Assembly (NCBI RefSeq): GCF_030849505.1 | Contig: NZ_JAUJFI010000014.1 | Location: forward strand, 1-57,451 | Direction: 5' to 3' | Length of the DNA stretch: 57,451 bases | Source of the DNA: Azospirillum isscasi | GTDB lineage: Bacteria > Pseudomonadota > Alphaproteobacteria > Azospirillales > Azospirillaceae | In this document: in pieces, positions 28,178-36,759 of the stretch | How positions within the stretch are numbered: position 1 is the stretch's first letter | Layout: every line of letters starts with the position of its first letter | Notes under the pieces: model-generated | Told to the model about the DNA's origin: nothing | Seen by the model: the letters and a program-made list of their open reading frames with translations, nothing else | Database searches by the model: none | Position numbers and translations under genes: made by a program

Positions 28178-29275
28178 ATGTACGATTACTTGATTGTTGG
28201 TTCTGGCCTCTATGGAGCGGTGTGTGCCCGGCTTCTCGCCGATTCTGGTCGGCGGGTCCGAGTGGTGGAGCGACGCAGTCATATCGGTGGGAACGTTTTC
28301 ACGGAAGAGCGGGAAGGTATCGTTATACACAGCTATGGCGCCCATATCTTCCACTGCTCAAATCAGGAAATTTGGGACTTCGTCAATCGCTTTGCGTCGT
28401 TCCGCCCCTTTGTCAATCGGCCGGTTTCGATTTCAGGGGGCAAGCTGTATTCGCTTCCGTTCAATATGTTCACATTTAATCAACTCTGGGGCGTAACGAG
28501 CCCGGACGAGGCTCGGGCGATTATTGAGCAGGAGCGTCTTGTTCTCGACCGCGAGCCGAGGAATCTGGAAGAGCAGGCGTTGTCGATGGTTGGGAAAACT
28601 ATCTATGACCTGCTAATCCGCGGCTATACGACGAAACAGTGGCAAAGAGACCCTAAGGAACTCCCCCCTTGGATCATCAAGAGATTGCCGCTTCGATTTA
28701 CATATGACAACAATTACTTCAATGACACTTACCAAGGAATTCCAGACGGCGGATATACAAAATTAATCCAGGGATTGCTGCGTGACATTAAGGTTGACAC
28801 GTCCGTAGACTTCCTAAATAGCCGCACCGAATTGGCGGCCCAAGCAAAGCACGTCATCTACACCGGCGCTCTCGATGAATTTTTTGGCTATGACCTCGGG
28901 GTCTTGGAGTATCGCGGACTTCGTTTCGAACATGATCGGTTCGAATCTGAGAATGTTTTGGGTAATGCGGTTATCAACTATGGTGATGAGGATGTGCCTT
29001 ATACCCGGCGCATTGAGCATCGCCATTTCAGCCCTACGAATTCGACAGTTTCAATTGTTTCTCGTGAATATCCGACAGCTTGGCGGCCTGGAGACATTCC
29101 GTTTTACCCTGTGAATAGTCCGCACAATGAGACTCTCCATCGCAAATATTGTGAGCGAATTGCAGAGTTCAAAAATTATCATATTGGAGGACGTTTGGCC
29201 GATTACCGCTATTACGATATGCATCAAGTCGTTGGTGCCGCCATGAAGTTTGCCCGTTCTCTGACGACAGGTTGA
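28178..29275 (+). CDS. glf: UDP-galactopyranose mutase
   Basis: 365 residues, the usual length. The N terminus is the FAD-binding loop YLIVGSGLYGAVCARLLA, followed by VVERRSHIGGNV and the family's NVFTEEREGIVIHSYGAHIFH with the histidine that sits by the flavin. SLPFNMFTFNQLWG, RGYTTKQWQRDPKELP and YTGALDEFFGYDLG-type stretches are all diagnostic of Glf; C-terminal RLADYRYYDMHQVV closes the site. The enzyme reversibly converts UDP-galactopyranose to UDP-galactofuranose in the cytosol, the donor for Galf residues in O-antigens. Base composition is low like the preceding gene. A GAAGG lies about 12 bases before the start. Its presence predicts that at least one transferase here is a galactofuranosyltransferase. 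Confidence 0.95.
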   Translation: MYDYLIVGSGLYGAVCARLLADSGRRVRVVERRSHIGGNVFTEEREGIVIHSYGAHIFHCSNQEIWDFVNRFASFRPFVNRPVSISGGKLYSLPFNMFTFNQLWGVTSPDEARAIIEQERLVLDREPRNLEEQALSMVGKTIYDLLIRGYTTKQWQRDPKELPPWIIKRLPLRFTYDNNYFNDTYQGIPDGGYTKLIQGLLRDIKVDTSVDFLNSRTELAAQAKHVIYTGALDEFFGYDLGVLEYRGLRFEHDRFESENVLGNAVINYGDEDVPYTRRIEHRHFSPTNSTVSIVSREYPTAWRPGDIPFYPVNSPHNETLHRKYCERIAEFKNYHIGGRLADYRYYDMHQVVGAAMKFARSLTTG

Positions 29276-29335
29276 GTGCAGTTTACCTCATCCTGTATTG
29301 GGCTTGGGATTGGGGTATGAAAAGGGACTTGGAAA

Positions 29336-30583
29336 ATGAGTGATGCTCCAACCTCGCATGTGGCAGACGGACACGACTGGCGCGCGATGTTCTCCGTTGC
29401 AGCGGAGCAGATTTACCGAGACGGGGGCTTTTACGATGGCGAGGTTCCGTTGCCCTCGCTGCTGGATTTAGCGGGTGCTTGCAACGGGGCGGTCCAGGTT
29501 GTGGCGGAGCTGTTTCCTCCATCCCCCGTTACGCGCCCAATGCCAGATCTCCTGGCTGGATCGGATGAGGCATTCATCCGCCTGATACAGGATAATTACA
29601 GGCATTTTAACGATTTTTTCTCAAAGATAGCGGCCTCGGTATTGGTCCGGATTCGGCAGGCGGCAATTTACGATAACGTCGTCTTCGTCGTTCACAATGG
29701 AACTTTGATTCCGGTCTACGAAATGCTTCGTACGGTTGATCGTCCGGTCAAAGGGCGGGAGATGGCGGTTCGGGCGAGCCGAAAAGGCGAAAGCAGGAGC
29801 ATCGACCCAGACGGTAACGCGTTCCTGTTCATCGGGTCGGTCGGTTCCTCCAACTATGGCCACTGGCTCATTGATGATCTGCCGACGATCAAAGCAATGG
29901 AGTTCATCGCGGAGGAGACACCGATCACTGCGCTGATGTCGTCCTTGGGCGACCGGATCGATGCGGTGCGTGCCGATGGGGTCGCGTTGGGGCGCTCGCA
30001 ACCGGGAATGGTCAAGCCGATGTTCCTGCCGGTCGAAGATCTGGTCTTCGTGGATAATTTGTACTATGCGACGCCCGTATCTTATCACCCCATTCTCAAG
30101 CATCCGCAGGCACTTGCCCACTTGCTTGCGATCTGCAACGAGCGTTTCGGAGCGTCATCGCTCAGGGAGGACCGGCGCAGGCTGTTTGTGAACCGCTCGA
30201 CATCGCATCCTCGCCATATCACGAACAACGACGCCGTCAAGTTCATCCTCGCGGAGTATGGGTTCGAAGAAATCTTCCCGGAAGGACTGAGCTTCTCCCA
30301 ACAAAGACAGGCCTTTCACGAAGCCTCTCATGTTGTTGGTATCATGGGGGCGGCAATGACCAACACAGTCTTCTGTCCTCCGGACGGGCACATTCTCCAT
30401 CTTGCGCCGAATGGGTGGGGCGAGCCATTCTATTGGGATTTGGCTGCTATGCGCGGACAATCGTACAATGCATTTTTTGGCGTGCCGCAGGGGAATATTG
30501 ATCAGGTTCATCAATGCTCCTTCGAGGTGAACATCGACCAGCTTCGCGCTTGGTTGGAACGCGTGGTCCCGAAGCCGGCATGA
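29336..30583 (+). CDS. GT61 (DUF563) family glycosyltransferase
   Basis: 415 residues. The C-terminal two thirds match the other GT61 protein of the window: SNYGHWLIDDLPTIKAMEF at about 179-197, then RLFVNRSTSHPRHITNND and VVGIMGAAMTNTVFCPPDGH. The first 120 residues are less conserved. It follows glf by 60 bases with GGACTTGGAAA before the ATG, so cotranscription with glf is likely. Base composition is intermediate between the low-GC patch and the rest of the locus. The link to glf raises the possibility that it uses UDP-Galf, but family members of known specificity do not settle this. Confidence 0.83.
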   Translation: MSDAPTSHVADGHDWRAMFSVAAEQIYRDGGFYDGEVPLPSLLDLAGACNGAVQVVAELFPPSPVTRPMPDLLAGSDEAFIRLIQDNYRHFNDFFSKIAASVLVRIRQAAIYDNVVFVVHNGTLIPVYEMLRTVDRPVKGREMAVRASRKGESRSIDPDGNAFLFIGSVGSSNYGHWLIDDLPTIKAMEFIAEETPITALMSSLGDRIDAVRADGVALGRSQPGMVKPMFLPVEDLVFVDNLYYATPVSYHPILKHPQALAHLLAICNERFGASSLREDRRRLFVNRSTSHPRHITNNDAVKFILAEYGFEEIFPEGLSFSQQRQAFHEASHVVGIMGAAMTNTVFCPPDGHILHLAPNGWGEPFYWDLAAMRGQSYNAFFGVPQGNIDQVHQCSFEVNIDQLRAWLERVVPKPA

Positions 30584-30869
30584 GGCGCTGTCTTTCATAG
30601 GCATCTGCTCCGGAAGCGGTGTGCTGCCCCGGAGTCGGGCATTCAAAATTCTGAAACTGGGAAGCAAAGAGGTTGACGTGTGCGCATGATCCGCGCACTC
30701 ATGCAACGCCCGTATAAGGGAGCCGCGGTTGCAAATTTCCAACTTTGCCCATGCGCGGGCGGAGTTTGGGAAAACTGCTTAGTGCCAGTGGAACGTCGCT
30801 CATCGAGCCGGCGCCATACCGCCCGGAGCGAATTTGAGATAACCCTTTAGAAAAAAATAGGAGCGAGCG
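30584..30869. other. Intergenic region before gmd
   Basis: 286 bases without a supportable gene. A CTCCGG/CCGGAG pair lies shortly after the GT61 stop (about 30608-30638) without a T-tract. The right end carries an A-rich stretch and the AGGAG at 30859-30863 that serves gmd. I found no convincing -35/-10 pair. Confidence 0.55.
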
Positions 30870-31931
30870 TTGAGCAAGGTTGCTTTGATCACGGGCGTCA
30901 CGGGACAGGATGGCGCCTATCTCGCGGAGCTTCTGCTCGCGAAGGGCTACACCGTCCACGGTGTCAAGCGGCGCTCGTCCTCGTTCAACACGGAGCGTGT
31001 GGAGCACCTGTACCATGACGTCCACGAGGGGGACGTCCGCTTCCGGATGCATTACGGCGACCTGACCGACGCGACCAACCTGATCCGCATCGTTCAGGAG
31101 GTGAAGCCGGACGAGATCTACAACCTCGCCGCCCAGAGCCATGTGCAGGTGAGCTTCGAGACGCCGGAATACACGGCGAATTCCGACGGCCTCGGCACGC
31201 TGCGTCTGCTGGAGGCGATCCGCATCCTCGGCCTGGAGAAGAAGACGCGCTTCTACCAAGCCTCCACCTCCGAGCTGTACGGCCTCGTGCAGGAGACGCC
31301 GCAGAAGGAGACGACGCCCTTCTATCCGCGCAGCCCCTACGCGGCGGCCAAGCTCTACGCCTACTGGATCACGGTGAATTACCGCGAGGCCTATGGGATG
31401 CACGCCTCCAACGGCATCCTGTTCAACCATGAAGGCCCGACCCGCGGCGAGACCTTCGTCACCCGCAAGATCACCCGCGCCGTCGCGGCCATCCAGCTCG
31501 GCCTGCAGAAGACGCTCTATCTCGGCAACCTGGACGCCAAGCGCGACTGGGGCCACGCCCGCGACTATGTGGAGGGCATGTGGCGCATCCTGCAGCAGGA
31601 CAAGGCCGACGATTACGTGCTCGCCACCGGCGAGACCCATTCCATCCGCGAGTTCGTCGAGCTGGCCTTCGGCCATGTCGGCCGCAAGATCGAATGGCGC
31701 GGTACGGGCGTGGACGAGAAGGGCGTGGACACGGCGACCGGCGACGTGCTGATCGAGGTCGATCCGCGCTATTTCCGCCCGACCGAGGTGGACCTTCTGC
31801 TGGGCGATCCGTCCAAGGCCCACGCCAAGCTGGGCTGGAAGCACACCACCACCTTCCCGGAACTGGTGCGCGAGATGGTGTCGAGCGACCTCGCGCGCTG
31901 CGAGCGCGAGGTGGCGGGACGACCGGCCTGA
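30870..31931 (+). CDS. gmd: GDP-mannose 4,6-dehydratase
   Basis: 353 residues beginning at a TTG; AGGAG at 30859-30863, six bases upstream, decides this start and the protein then begins exactly at the Rossmann strand. [20 protein letters not shown] is the NADP-binding loop and [13 protein letters not shown] the GMD-specific phosphate-binding segment. The catalytic triad is visible in ASTSELYG and in [10 protein letters not shown] (T/E and YxxxK). [19 protein letters not shown] is the substrate-binding signature. It converts GDP-mannose to GDP-4-keto-6-deoxymannose, which Fcl (34714) turns into GDP-L-fucose. ManC in the window provides the substrate. A diverged second copy follows 19 bases downstream. 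Confidence 0.95.
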   Translation: MSKVALITGVTGQDGAYLAELLLAKGYTVHGVKRRSSSFNTERVEHLYHDVHEGDVRFRMHYGDLTDATNLIRIVQEVKPDEIYNLAAQSHVQVSFETPEYTANSDGLGTLRLLEAIRILGLEKKTRFYQASTSELYGLVQETPQKETTPFYPRSPYAAAKLYAYWITVNYREAYGMHASNGILFNHEGPTRGETFVTRKITRAVAAIQLGLQKTLYLGNLDAKRDWGHARDYVEGMWRILQQDKADDYVLATGETHSIREFVELAFGHVGRKIEWRGTGVDEKGVDTATGDVLIEVDPRYFRPTEVDLLLGDPSKAHAKLGWKHTTTFPELVREMVSSDLARCEREVAGRPA

Positions 31932-31950
31932 TCCCGCCGGAGCCGCCGCC

Positions 31951-32919
31951 GTGGCGCGGACCGCACTGATCTTCGGGATTTCCGGGCAGGATGGAAGCTA
32001 TCTCGCCCGGCATCTGCTCGACCGCGGCTACACCGTCCACGGGACCTCGCGGGACTGCGAGATCGCGTCGTTCCGCAATTTGACGATCCTGGGCGTCCGC
32101 GACCGGGTGAGCGTCCATTCGGCGACCCTGCACGATTTCCGCAGCATCGTGCAGGTGATCCGGGCGGTGAAGCCCGACGAGATCTACAACCTCTCGGCCC
32201 AGTCGGCGGTGGGCTTGTCCTTCGAGCAGCCGGTCGAGACGATCGACAGCATCCTGAACGGTACGCTGAACATCCTGGAGGCCATCCGCTTCCTGGGGGT
32301 GGACACGCGCTTCTATCACGCTTCCTCCAGCGAGAGCTTCGGCAACACCCTGGACGAGCCGGCCGGCGAGGCGACCGCCTTCCGCCCCTGCAGCCCCTAT
32401 GGCGTCGCCAAATCGGCGGCGCACTGGATGGTTGCGAACTACAGGCAGGCCTATGGGCTCTACGCCTGCTCGGGCATCCTGTTCAACCACGAGTCGCCGC
32501 TGCGGCCGGCGCGCTTCGTCACCCGCAAGATCGTCCGCGGCGCCATCGCGGTGGCGCAGGGCCGGGCGAAGACGCTGGAGCTGGGGAACCTCGCGGTGGC
32601 GCGCGACTGGGGCTGGGCGCCGGAATATGTGGACGCCATGTGGCGGATGCTCCAGCAGGATGAGCCGGACGACTTCGTCATCGCCACCGGCCGGATGCAT
32701 GCGCTGGAAGATTTCGTCCGGACGGCCTTCGCGCATTTCGGCATGGATTGGCGGGAGCATGTGGTCCAGGGCGCGACGAACCTGCGGCCGATGGACATTC
32801 ATTGCAGCGTCGGCAACCCGGCCAAGGCCGCGGCCCGTTTGGGCTGGAAGGCCGAAACCCTTATGCCGGATCTCGTCAGCCGGCTGATCGAGGCGGAACT
32901 GGCCCTGGCGTCGCCATAG
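31951..32919 (+). CDS. Diverged second GDP-mannose 4,6-dehydratase-like protein
   Basis: 322 residues from a GTG with GGAG eight bases upstream. It keeps the GMD frame: [52 protein letters not shown] and ILFNHESPLRPARFVTRKIV. Differences matter: the RRSSSFNT phosphate-binding segment of true GMD is replaced by TSRDCEIASFRN, and the catalytic STSE becomes SSSE. It may therefore be a GMD with altered cofactor binding, or an enzyme acting on a different GDP-sugar. A reductase such as Rmd (giving GDP-D-rhamnose) is less likely because the whole chain follows GMD. The arrangement directly after gmd suggests tandem duplication followed by divergence, or a heteromer. Confidence 0.8.
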   Translation: MARTALIFGISGQDGSYLARHLLDRGYTVHGTSRDCEIASFRNLTILGVRDRVSVHSATLHDFRSIVQVIRAVKPDEIYNLSAQSAVGLSFEQPVETIDSILNGTLNILEAIRFLGVDTRFYHASSSESFGNTLDEPAGEATAFRPCSPYGVAKSAAHWMVANYRQAYGLYACSGILFNHESPLRPARFVTRKIVRGAIAVAQGRAKTLELGNLAVARDWGWAPEYVDAMWRMLQQDEPDDFVIATGRMHALEDFVRTAFAHFGMDWREHVVQGATNLRPMDIHCSVGNPAKAAARLGWKAETLMPDLVSRLIEAELALASP

Positions 32920-33067
32920 GACGTGGGCTGAGAGAGGGGCCAGGAGAGGGGACTGTGAAGGCGGCCGGGATCGGAGTATAGAACCGGCCCATTCCCGCCT
33001 GGGATCGCAGGGCTGCCGCCCGTGGCTTTCCCGCCCCGCCGGCCCGGTTTTGAGTGGATTGCGAGAG

Positions 33068-33925
33068 ATGACCACCGAGAGCTTTCCCGGCTCCGCCGCC
33101 CGGCGTAGGAGCGGGGCCATCTACGACTCCGGAGACCGCAGCGAGGCGGCGCGGGCCTGGGACGATCTCAGGGAAGGAGCCCTGCGTTGGCGGCTGTGGA
33201 GCCGGCTCGGCTGGCACGACATCCGCAAGCGGTACCGCCGCTCGGTCCTGGGGCCCTTCTGGCTGACGCTCAGCATGGCCGTCATGGTGGCCAGCCTGGG
33301 GCTCATCTACGGCACGCTGTTCCGGCTGGACCTGGAGGGCTATCTGCCCTTTCTGGCGGTCGGGCTGGCCACCTGGACCCTCATCGCCTCCTTCCTCAAC
33401 GAAGGCTGCATCAGCTTCATCGAGCTGGAACCGCTCATCAAGAACGTCCGCATCCCGATGTCGGTGCACATCCTGCGGGCTTTGTGGCGCAACCTGATCA
33501 TCTACGGCCACAACATCGTGATCTTCGCGGTGGTGGCGCTGATCTTCGGGATCTGGCCGGGGGCGGCGGGCCTCCTCGCGGTGCCCGGGCTGGCGCTGCT
33601 TCTGGTGAACGCCGGCTGGATCATGCTGCTGCTCGGCATGATCTGCACCCGTTTCCGCGACGTGCCACCGATCATCGGCAGCGTGATCCAGCTCCTGTTC
33701 TTCGTGACGCCGGTCATGTGGAAGCCGGAGCTGTTGGGCGACCGCCGCTATCTGATGGTGCTGAACCCCTTCTATCACCTGCTGGAGGTCATCCGGGCGC
33801 CGCTGATGGGCCATGTGCCGGGCTGGGAAAGCTGGGTGGCCGGTCTGCTGTTCGCCGCCGCCGGCTGGGCCTTCACCTTCGCCTGCTTCGCCCGCTTCCG
33901 CAAACGCATCGCCTATTGGCTCTGA
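33068..33925 (+). CDS. wzm: ABC-2 type polysaccharide exporter, membrane subunit (Wzm/KpsM type)
   Basis: 285 residues with a cytoplasmic N-terminal arm and six hydrophobic segments. WRLWSRLGWHDIRKRYRRSV and LGPFWLTLSMAVMVASLGLI form the family's entry motif (the amphipathic helix and first membrane helix), and VTPVMWKPE with NPFYHLLEVIRAPLMG is the conserved stretch between helices 5 and 6. Together with the ATPase encoded one base downstream it would flip a lipid-linked or lipid-anchored polysaccharide from cytosol to periplasm. I started at the ATG at 33068; a TTG at 33050 would add six residues. O-antigen (Wzm) and group 2 capsule (KpsM) members cannot be told apart from this alone. Confidence 0.9.
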   Translation: MTTESFPGSAARRRSGAIYDSGDRSEAARAWDDLREGALRWRLWSRLGWHDIRKRYRRSVLGPFWLTLSMAVMVASLGLIYGTLFRLDLEGYLPFLAVGLATWTLIASFLNEGCISFIELEPLIKNVRIPMSVHILRALWRNLIIYGHNIVIFAVVALIFGIWPGAAGLLAVPGLALLLVNAGWIMLLLGMICTRFRDVPPIIGSVIQLLFFVTPVMWKPELLGDRRYLMVLNPFYHLLEVIRAPLMGHVPGWESWVAGLLFAAAGWAFTFACFARFRKRIAYWL

Positions 33926-33926
33926 G

Positions 33927-34709
33927 ATGGCTTCGATCCACCTGAACAACGTCTCGGTCGACTTCGTCCTGTATCAGGGAAGCGCGCGCTCCCTGAAGAA
34001 GACGCTGCTGCGCACCTCCACCAGCGGCGCGCTGAAGCACGACGCGCACCACCGCATCACCGTGAAGGCGCTGAACAACCTGAACCTGACGCTGGAGCAC
34101 GGCGACCGGGTCGGGCTGGTCGGCGGCAACGGGGCCGGCAAGACGACGCTGCTGCGCGTTCTGGCCGGCGTATACGAACCGACCGCCGGGCGCATCCGCG
34201 TCGAGGGCAGCGTCACGCCTCTGTTCGACCTGGGGCTGGGGCTGGACATGGACGCGTCGGGCTATGACAACATCCGGATGCGCGCCGCCTATTTCGGCAT
34301 CGACGGAGACGAGATCGAGTCCAAGATGGACGACATCGCCGCCTTCACCGAGCTTGGCGACTATCTCGACCTGCCGGTGCGCACCTATTCGGCAGGCATG
34401 ACGCTGCGGCTGGCCTTCGCCGCGGCGACCGCGGTCGATCCGGAAATCCTGCTGATGGACGAATGGATCGCGGTCAGCGACACCCAGTTCCTGGAAAAGG
34501 CGCAGCGCCGGGCCGAAGGCTTCGTGAACCGGTCCAGCATCATGGTCGTCGCCTCCCATGTGGACGAGGTTTTGAAGCGGCTGTGCAACAAGGCCCTCTG
34601 GCTGGAACGCGGCGCGGTCGTGCGCATCGGCCCGGTTGACGAGGTGCTGGCAGCGTATCACAAACACAACGCGGGCGGCGAACCGCCGCAGCGAGGCGGA
34701 GACGAGTGA
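33927..34709 (+). CDS. wzt: ABC polysaccharide exporter, ATP-binding subunit (Wzt/KpsT type, no C-terminal sugar-binding domain)
   Basis: 260 residues. GLVGGNGAGKTTLLRVLAG (about 65-83) is Walker A, RTYSAGMTLRLAFA (about 152-165) the signature typical of this subfamily, and ILLMDEWIAVSD (about 174-185) Walker B. SVTPLFDLGLGLDMDASG is a Wzt/TagH-specific loop. Long Wzt proteins have a C-terminal jelly-roll of about 150 residues that recognises the glycan's end cap; here the chain stops shortly after the ATPase core, as in KpsT, so export should not need a terminal modification. The ATG is separated from the wzm stop by one base and fcl follows after four bases: a tight wzm-wzt-fcl unit. Confidence 0.92.
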   Translation: MASIHLNNVSVDFVLYQGSARSLKKTLLRTSTSGALKHDAHHRITVKALNNLNLTLEHGDRVGLVGGNGAGKTTLLRVLAGVYEPTAGRIRVEGSVTPLFDLGLGLDMDASGYDNIRMRAAYFGIDGDEIESKMDDIAAFTELGDYLDLPVRTYSAGMTLRLAFAAATAVDPEILLMDEWIAVSDTQFLEKAQRRAEGFVNRSSIMVVASHVDEVLKRLCNKALWLERGAVVRIGPVDEVLAAYHKHNAGGEPPQRGGDE

Positions 34710-34713
34710 TCGG

Positions 34714-35697
34714 ATGACGACGGGTACGGCAGCCTTCCCCCTGGACGGCAAACGTGTGTGGGTCGCGGGGCATCGCGGCATGGCGGGTTCGGCGGTCGTT
34801 CGCCGGCTGGAGCGGGAACCCTGCGAAATCCTGACCGTGGGCCGCGAGACGGTCGATCTGCGCCGTCAGGCCGAGGTCGAGGCGTGGATGGCAGAGGCGC
34901 GGCCGGACGTCGTTTTCCTCACCGCCGCCCTGGTCGGCGGAATTCACGCCAACAGCACCCGCCCGGCCGAATTCCTCTACGAAAATCTGGCGATCGAGAC
35001 CAACATCATCCACGCCGCCAAGCAGGTCGGGGTGCGGAAGCTGGTCTTCCTGGGGTCGTCCTGCATTTACCCGCGGATGGCGCCGCAGCCCATTCCGGAG
35101 GAATCGCTGCTGACCGGCCCGCTGGAGCCGACCAACGAGTGGTACGCGATCGCCAAGATCGCCGGCATCAAGATGTGCCAGGCCTACCGCCGGCAGTACG
35201 GCTGCGACTTCATCTCGGCCATGCCGACCAACCTCTACGGCTTCGGCGACAACTTCGACATCGAGCAGGGGCACGTCGCCGCCGCCCTCATGGTCAAGAT
35301 CCACCGGGCCAAGACGGAGGGTGCCGCCAGCGTCGAGCTGTGGGGCGACGGCAGCCCGCTGCGCGAGTTCCTGTTCGTCGAGGATCTGGCCGACGGGCTG
35401 GTCTTCCTGGCGAAGCATTATTCGGGCGAGCCGCAAGTCAACCTCGGCTCCGGCCACGAGATATCCATCCGCGGTCTGGCCGAACTGCTGGCGGGTGTGA
35501 TCGGCTATGAGGGCGACTTCCGTTTCGACCCGTCCAAGCCGAACGGCACCCCGCGCAAGATCATGGAGTGCAGCCGGCTGGCCGGGATGGGATGGAGCGC
35601 CCCGACCCCGCTGCGCGAAGGGTTCGAGCGCACCTACCGCTGGTATCTGGAGAAGCTGGACACCGGCACCCTGCGCGGCCTGCCCGCGGGCCGCTGA
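34714..35697 (+). CDS. fcl: GDP-L-fucose synthase
   Basis: 327 residues. RVWVAGHRGMAGSAVVRRL is the NADP-binding loop. LGSSCIYPRMAPQPIPEESL and NEWYAIAKIAG supply the Ser-Tyr-Lys triad, and the cysteine of SSCIYP with the histidine of EQGHVAAALMVK are the acid/base pair for the two epimerisations. SPLREFLFVEDLADGLVFL is the family's nucleotide-binding strand. The enzyme epimerises GDP-4-keto-6-deoxymannose at C3 and C5 and reduces it to GDP-L-fucose, so with ManC and Gmd the pathway from mannose-1-phosphate is complete in this window. It is the last gene of the wzm-wzt-fcl unit and ends before a perfect hairpin. Confidence 0.95.
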   Translation: MTTGTAAFPLDGKRVWVAGHRGMAGSAVVRRLEREPCEILTVGRETVDLRRQAEVEAWMAEARPDVVFLTAALVGGIHANSTRPAEFLYENLAIETNIIHAAKQVGVRKLVFLGSSCIYPRMAPQPIPEESLLTGPLEPTNEWYAIAKIAGIKMCQAYRRQYGCDFISAMPTNLYGFGDNFDIEQGHVAAALMVKIHRAKTEGAASVELWGDGSPLREFLFVEDLADGLVFLAKHYSGEPQVNLGSGHEISIRGLAELLAGVIGYEGDFRFDPSKPNGTPRKIMECSRLAGMGWSAPTPLREGFERTYRWYLEKLDTGTLRGLPAGR

Positions 35698-35709
35698 GGC
35701 GGTTCGAAG

Positions 35710-35735
35710 CCGAAGCGAACGGATGTTCGCTTCGG
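35710..35735. terminator. Perfect 11-bp hairpin between convergent fcl and GT2
   Basis: CCGAAGCGAAC at 35710-35720 and GTTCGCTTCGG at 35725-35735 pair without mismatch around the loop GGAT. It lies 12 bases beyond the fcl stop and 12 bases beyond the stop of the opposing GT2 gene, so it can serve both. No clear T-tract follows on either strand, so it may act with Rho or as an RNA 3'-end stabiliser. Confidence 0.7.
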
Positions 35736-35747
35736 GCGGGCGCCGCG

Positions 35748-36629
35748 TCAGCCCTGCCGGAGGCGGCGCAGCAACCGCCGCAACCGGTCGCGTCCGCGGC
35801 GTGCAAGGCCGCGGGCCAGCCGGCGCCAGGGAATATGGGGAAGGCCGCCGGTCCCGGCCTCGGCGAGCCGGCGCTTCAGTTCGGCGTTCTCCAGCCGGAC
35901 CGCCAGGAAGCTTTCCTGATACAGCTCGATCCGCCGGCGCAGCCACGCCTCGGACTGGTAGAAGGGCAGGGCGTTCTGGATGGCGTAGACCTCCGGCTGG
36001 CCCTTGGCGAGGTTGCTGGAGGTGCCGCCCAGCCCGAAGGACGCCACCGTCACCGGCATGTGCATCAGCGTGACCGAGGGGTCCGCGATGGCCTTCAGGA
36101 ACCAGTCGTAATCGGCGTGGACCCGCCACCGCGTGTCGAAGGGGCCGGTGCGATCGAACACCGCCCGCCGCGCGAAGGTCCCCTGGTGCGGCAAACAGCC
36201 GCACACCATCGCTTCCGCGGCCTTGTCGGCCTCCTGGGGGGTGTGGATGACGGACCCGCCCTCCGGCAGGCGGACCTCGATGTCCCCATAGAAGAGGTCC
36301 CCCTGCGGATGCCGTTCGATGAAGCGCACCGCGTTCTCGACCGCGCGGGCGTCGTAGAACCAGTCCTCGGCGTTCAGGAAGTGGATCAGATCCCCGGTCG
36401 CCCGTGCCAGACCCTTGTTCATCGCATCATAAATGCCGCCGTCGGGTTCCGAGATCAGGACCGCCGGACGGTGCCGGTGATTTTTTAGGATATCCAGCGT
36501 TCCGTCGGTCGAAGCCCCGTCGATGACGATATGCTCAATGTTCTGGTAAGACTGCTGTGCAACGCTTTCCAGTGTGCGGCCTATGCCGTCATGGACATTC
36601 CGGCAAATCGTAATAACCGAGATCTTCAT
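35748..36629 (-). CDS. Family 2 glycosyltransferase
   Basis: 293 residues from the ATG at 36629, which has AGGAG upstream at a good distance. The core reads MKISVITICRNVHDGIGRTL, HIVIDGASTDGTLDIL, EPDGGIYDAMNKGLARATGD and IHFLNAEDWFYD, the WcaA/WfgS-like GT2 pattern in which NAED stands at the usual DXD place. HADYDWFLKAI is the acceptor-side motif. A basic, arginine-rich C-terminal tail (RRLARGLARRGRDRLRRL) may bind the membrane surface. It is convergent with fcl and divergent from the type I secretion operon. The donor is unknown. Confidence 0.87.
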   Translation of the reverse strand: MKISVITICRNVHDGIGRTLESVAQQSYQNIEHIVIDGASTDGTLDILKNHRHRPAVLISEPDGGIYDAMNKGLARATGDLIHFLNAEDWFYDARAVENAVRFIERHPQGDLFYGDIEVRLPEGGSVIHTPQEADKAAEAMVCGCLPHQGTFARRAVFDRTGPFDTRWRVHADYDWFLKAIADPSVTLMHMPVTVASFGLGGTSSNLAKGQPEVYAIQNALPFYQSEAWLRRRIELYQESFLAVRLENAELKRRLAEAGTGGLPHIPWRRLARGLARRGRDRLRRLLRRLRQG

Positions 36630-36650
36630 CCACCTGCTCCTGTCGGGCTC

Positions 36651-36663
36651 GCTCAAATTGAGC
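36651..36663. promoter_or_regulatory. Palindrome in the divergent region between GT2 and the type I exporter
   Basis: GCTCAA-A-TTGAGC is a perfect 13-base palindrome lying 21 bases upstream of the GT2 start and about 97 bases upstream of the exporter start. Its position would suit an operator controlling one or both genes, but no regulator is identified and it may be chance. Confidence 0.35.
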
Positions 36664-36759
36664 GCTCCGAGCGCAACGCTTGTATCGGATGAAGGTGGTA
36701 CAGTACAGTCGGCACCGCCGGTGAGGCCACCGGAAGAGCGACTGGGGCACAGGGGCCAG

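Noticed and set aside
31951..32919. GDP-4-keto-6-deoxymannose reductase (Rmd) making GDP-D-rhamnose
   Set aside because: The whole chain follows GMD, including GISGQDGSYL and ILFNHES; reductases of the Rmd type lack these. Kept as a diverged GMD.
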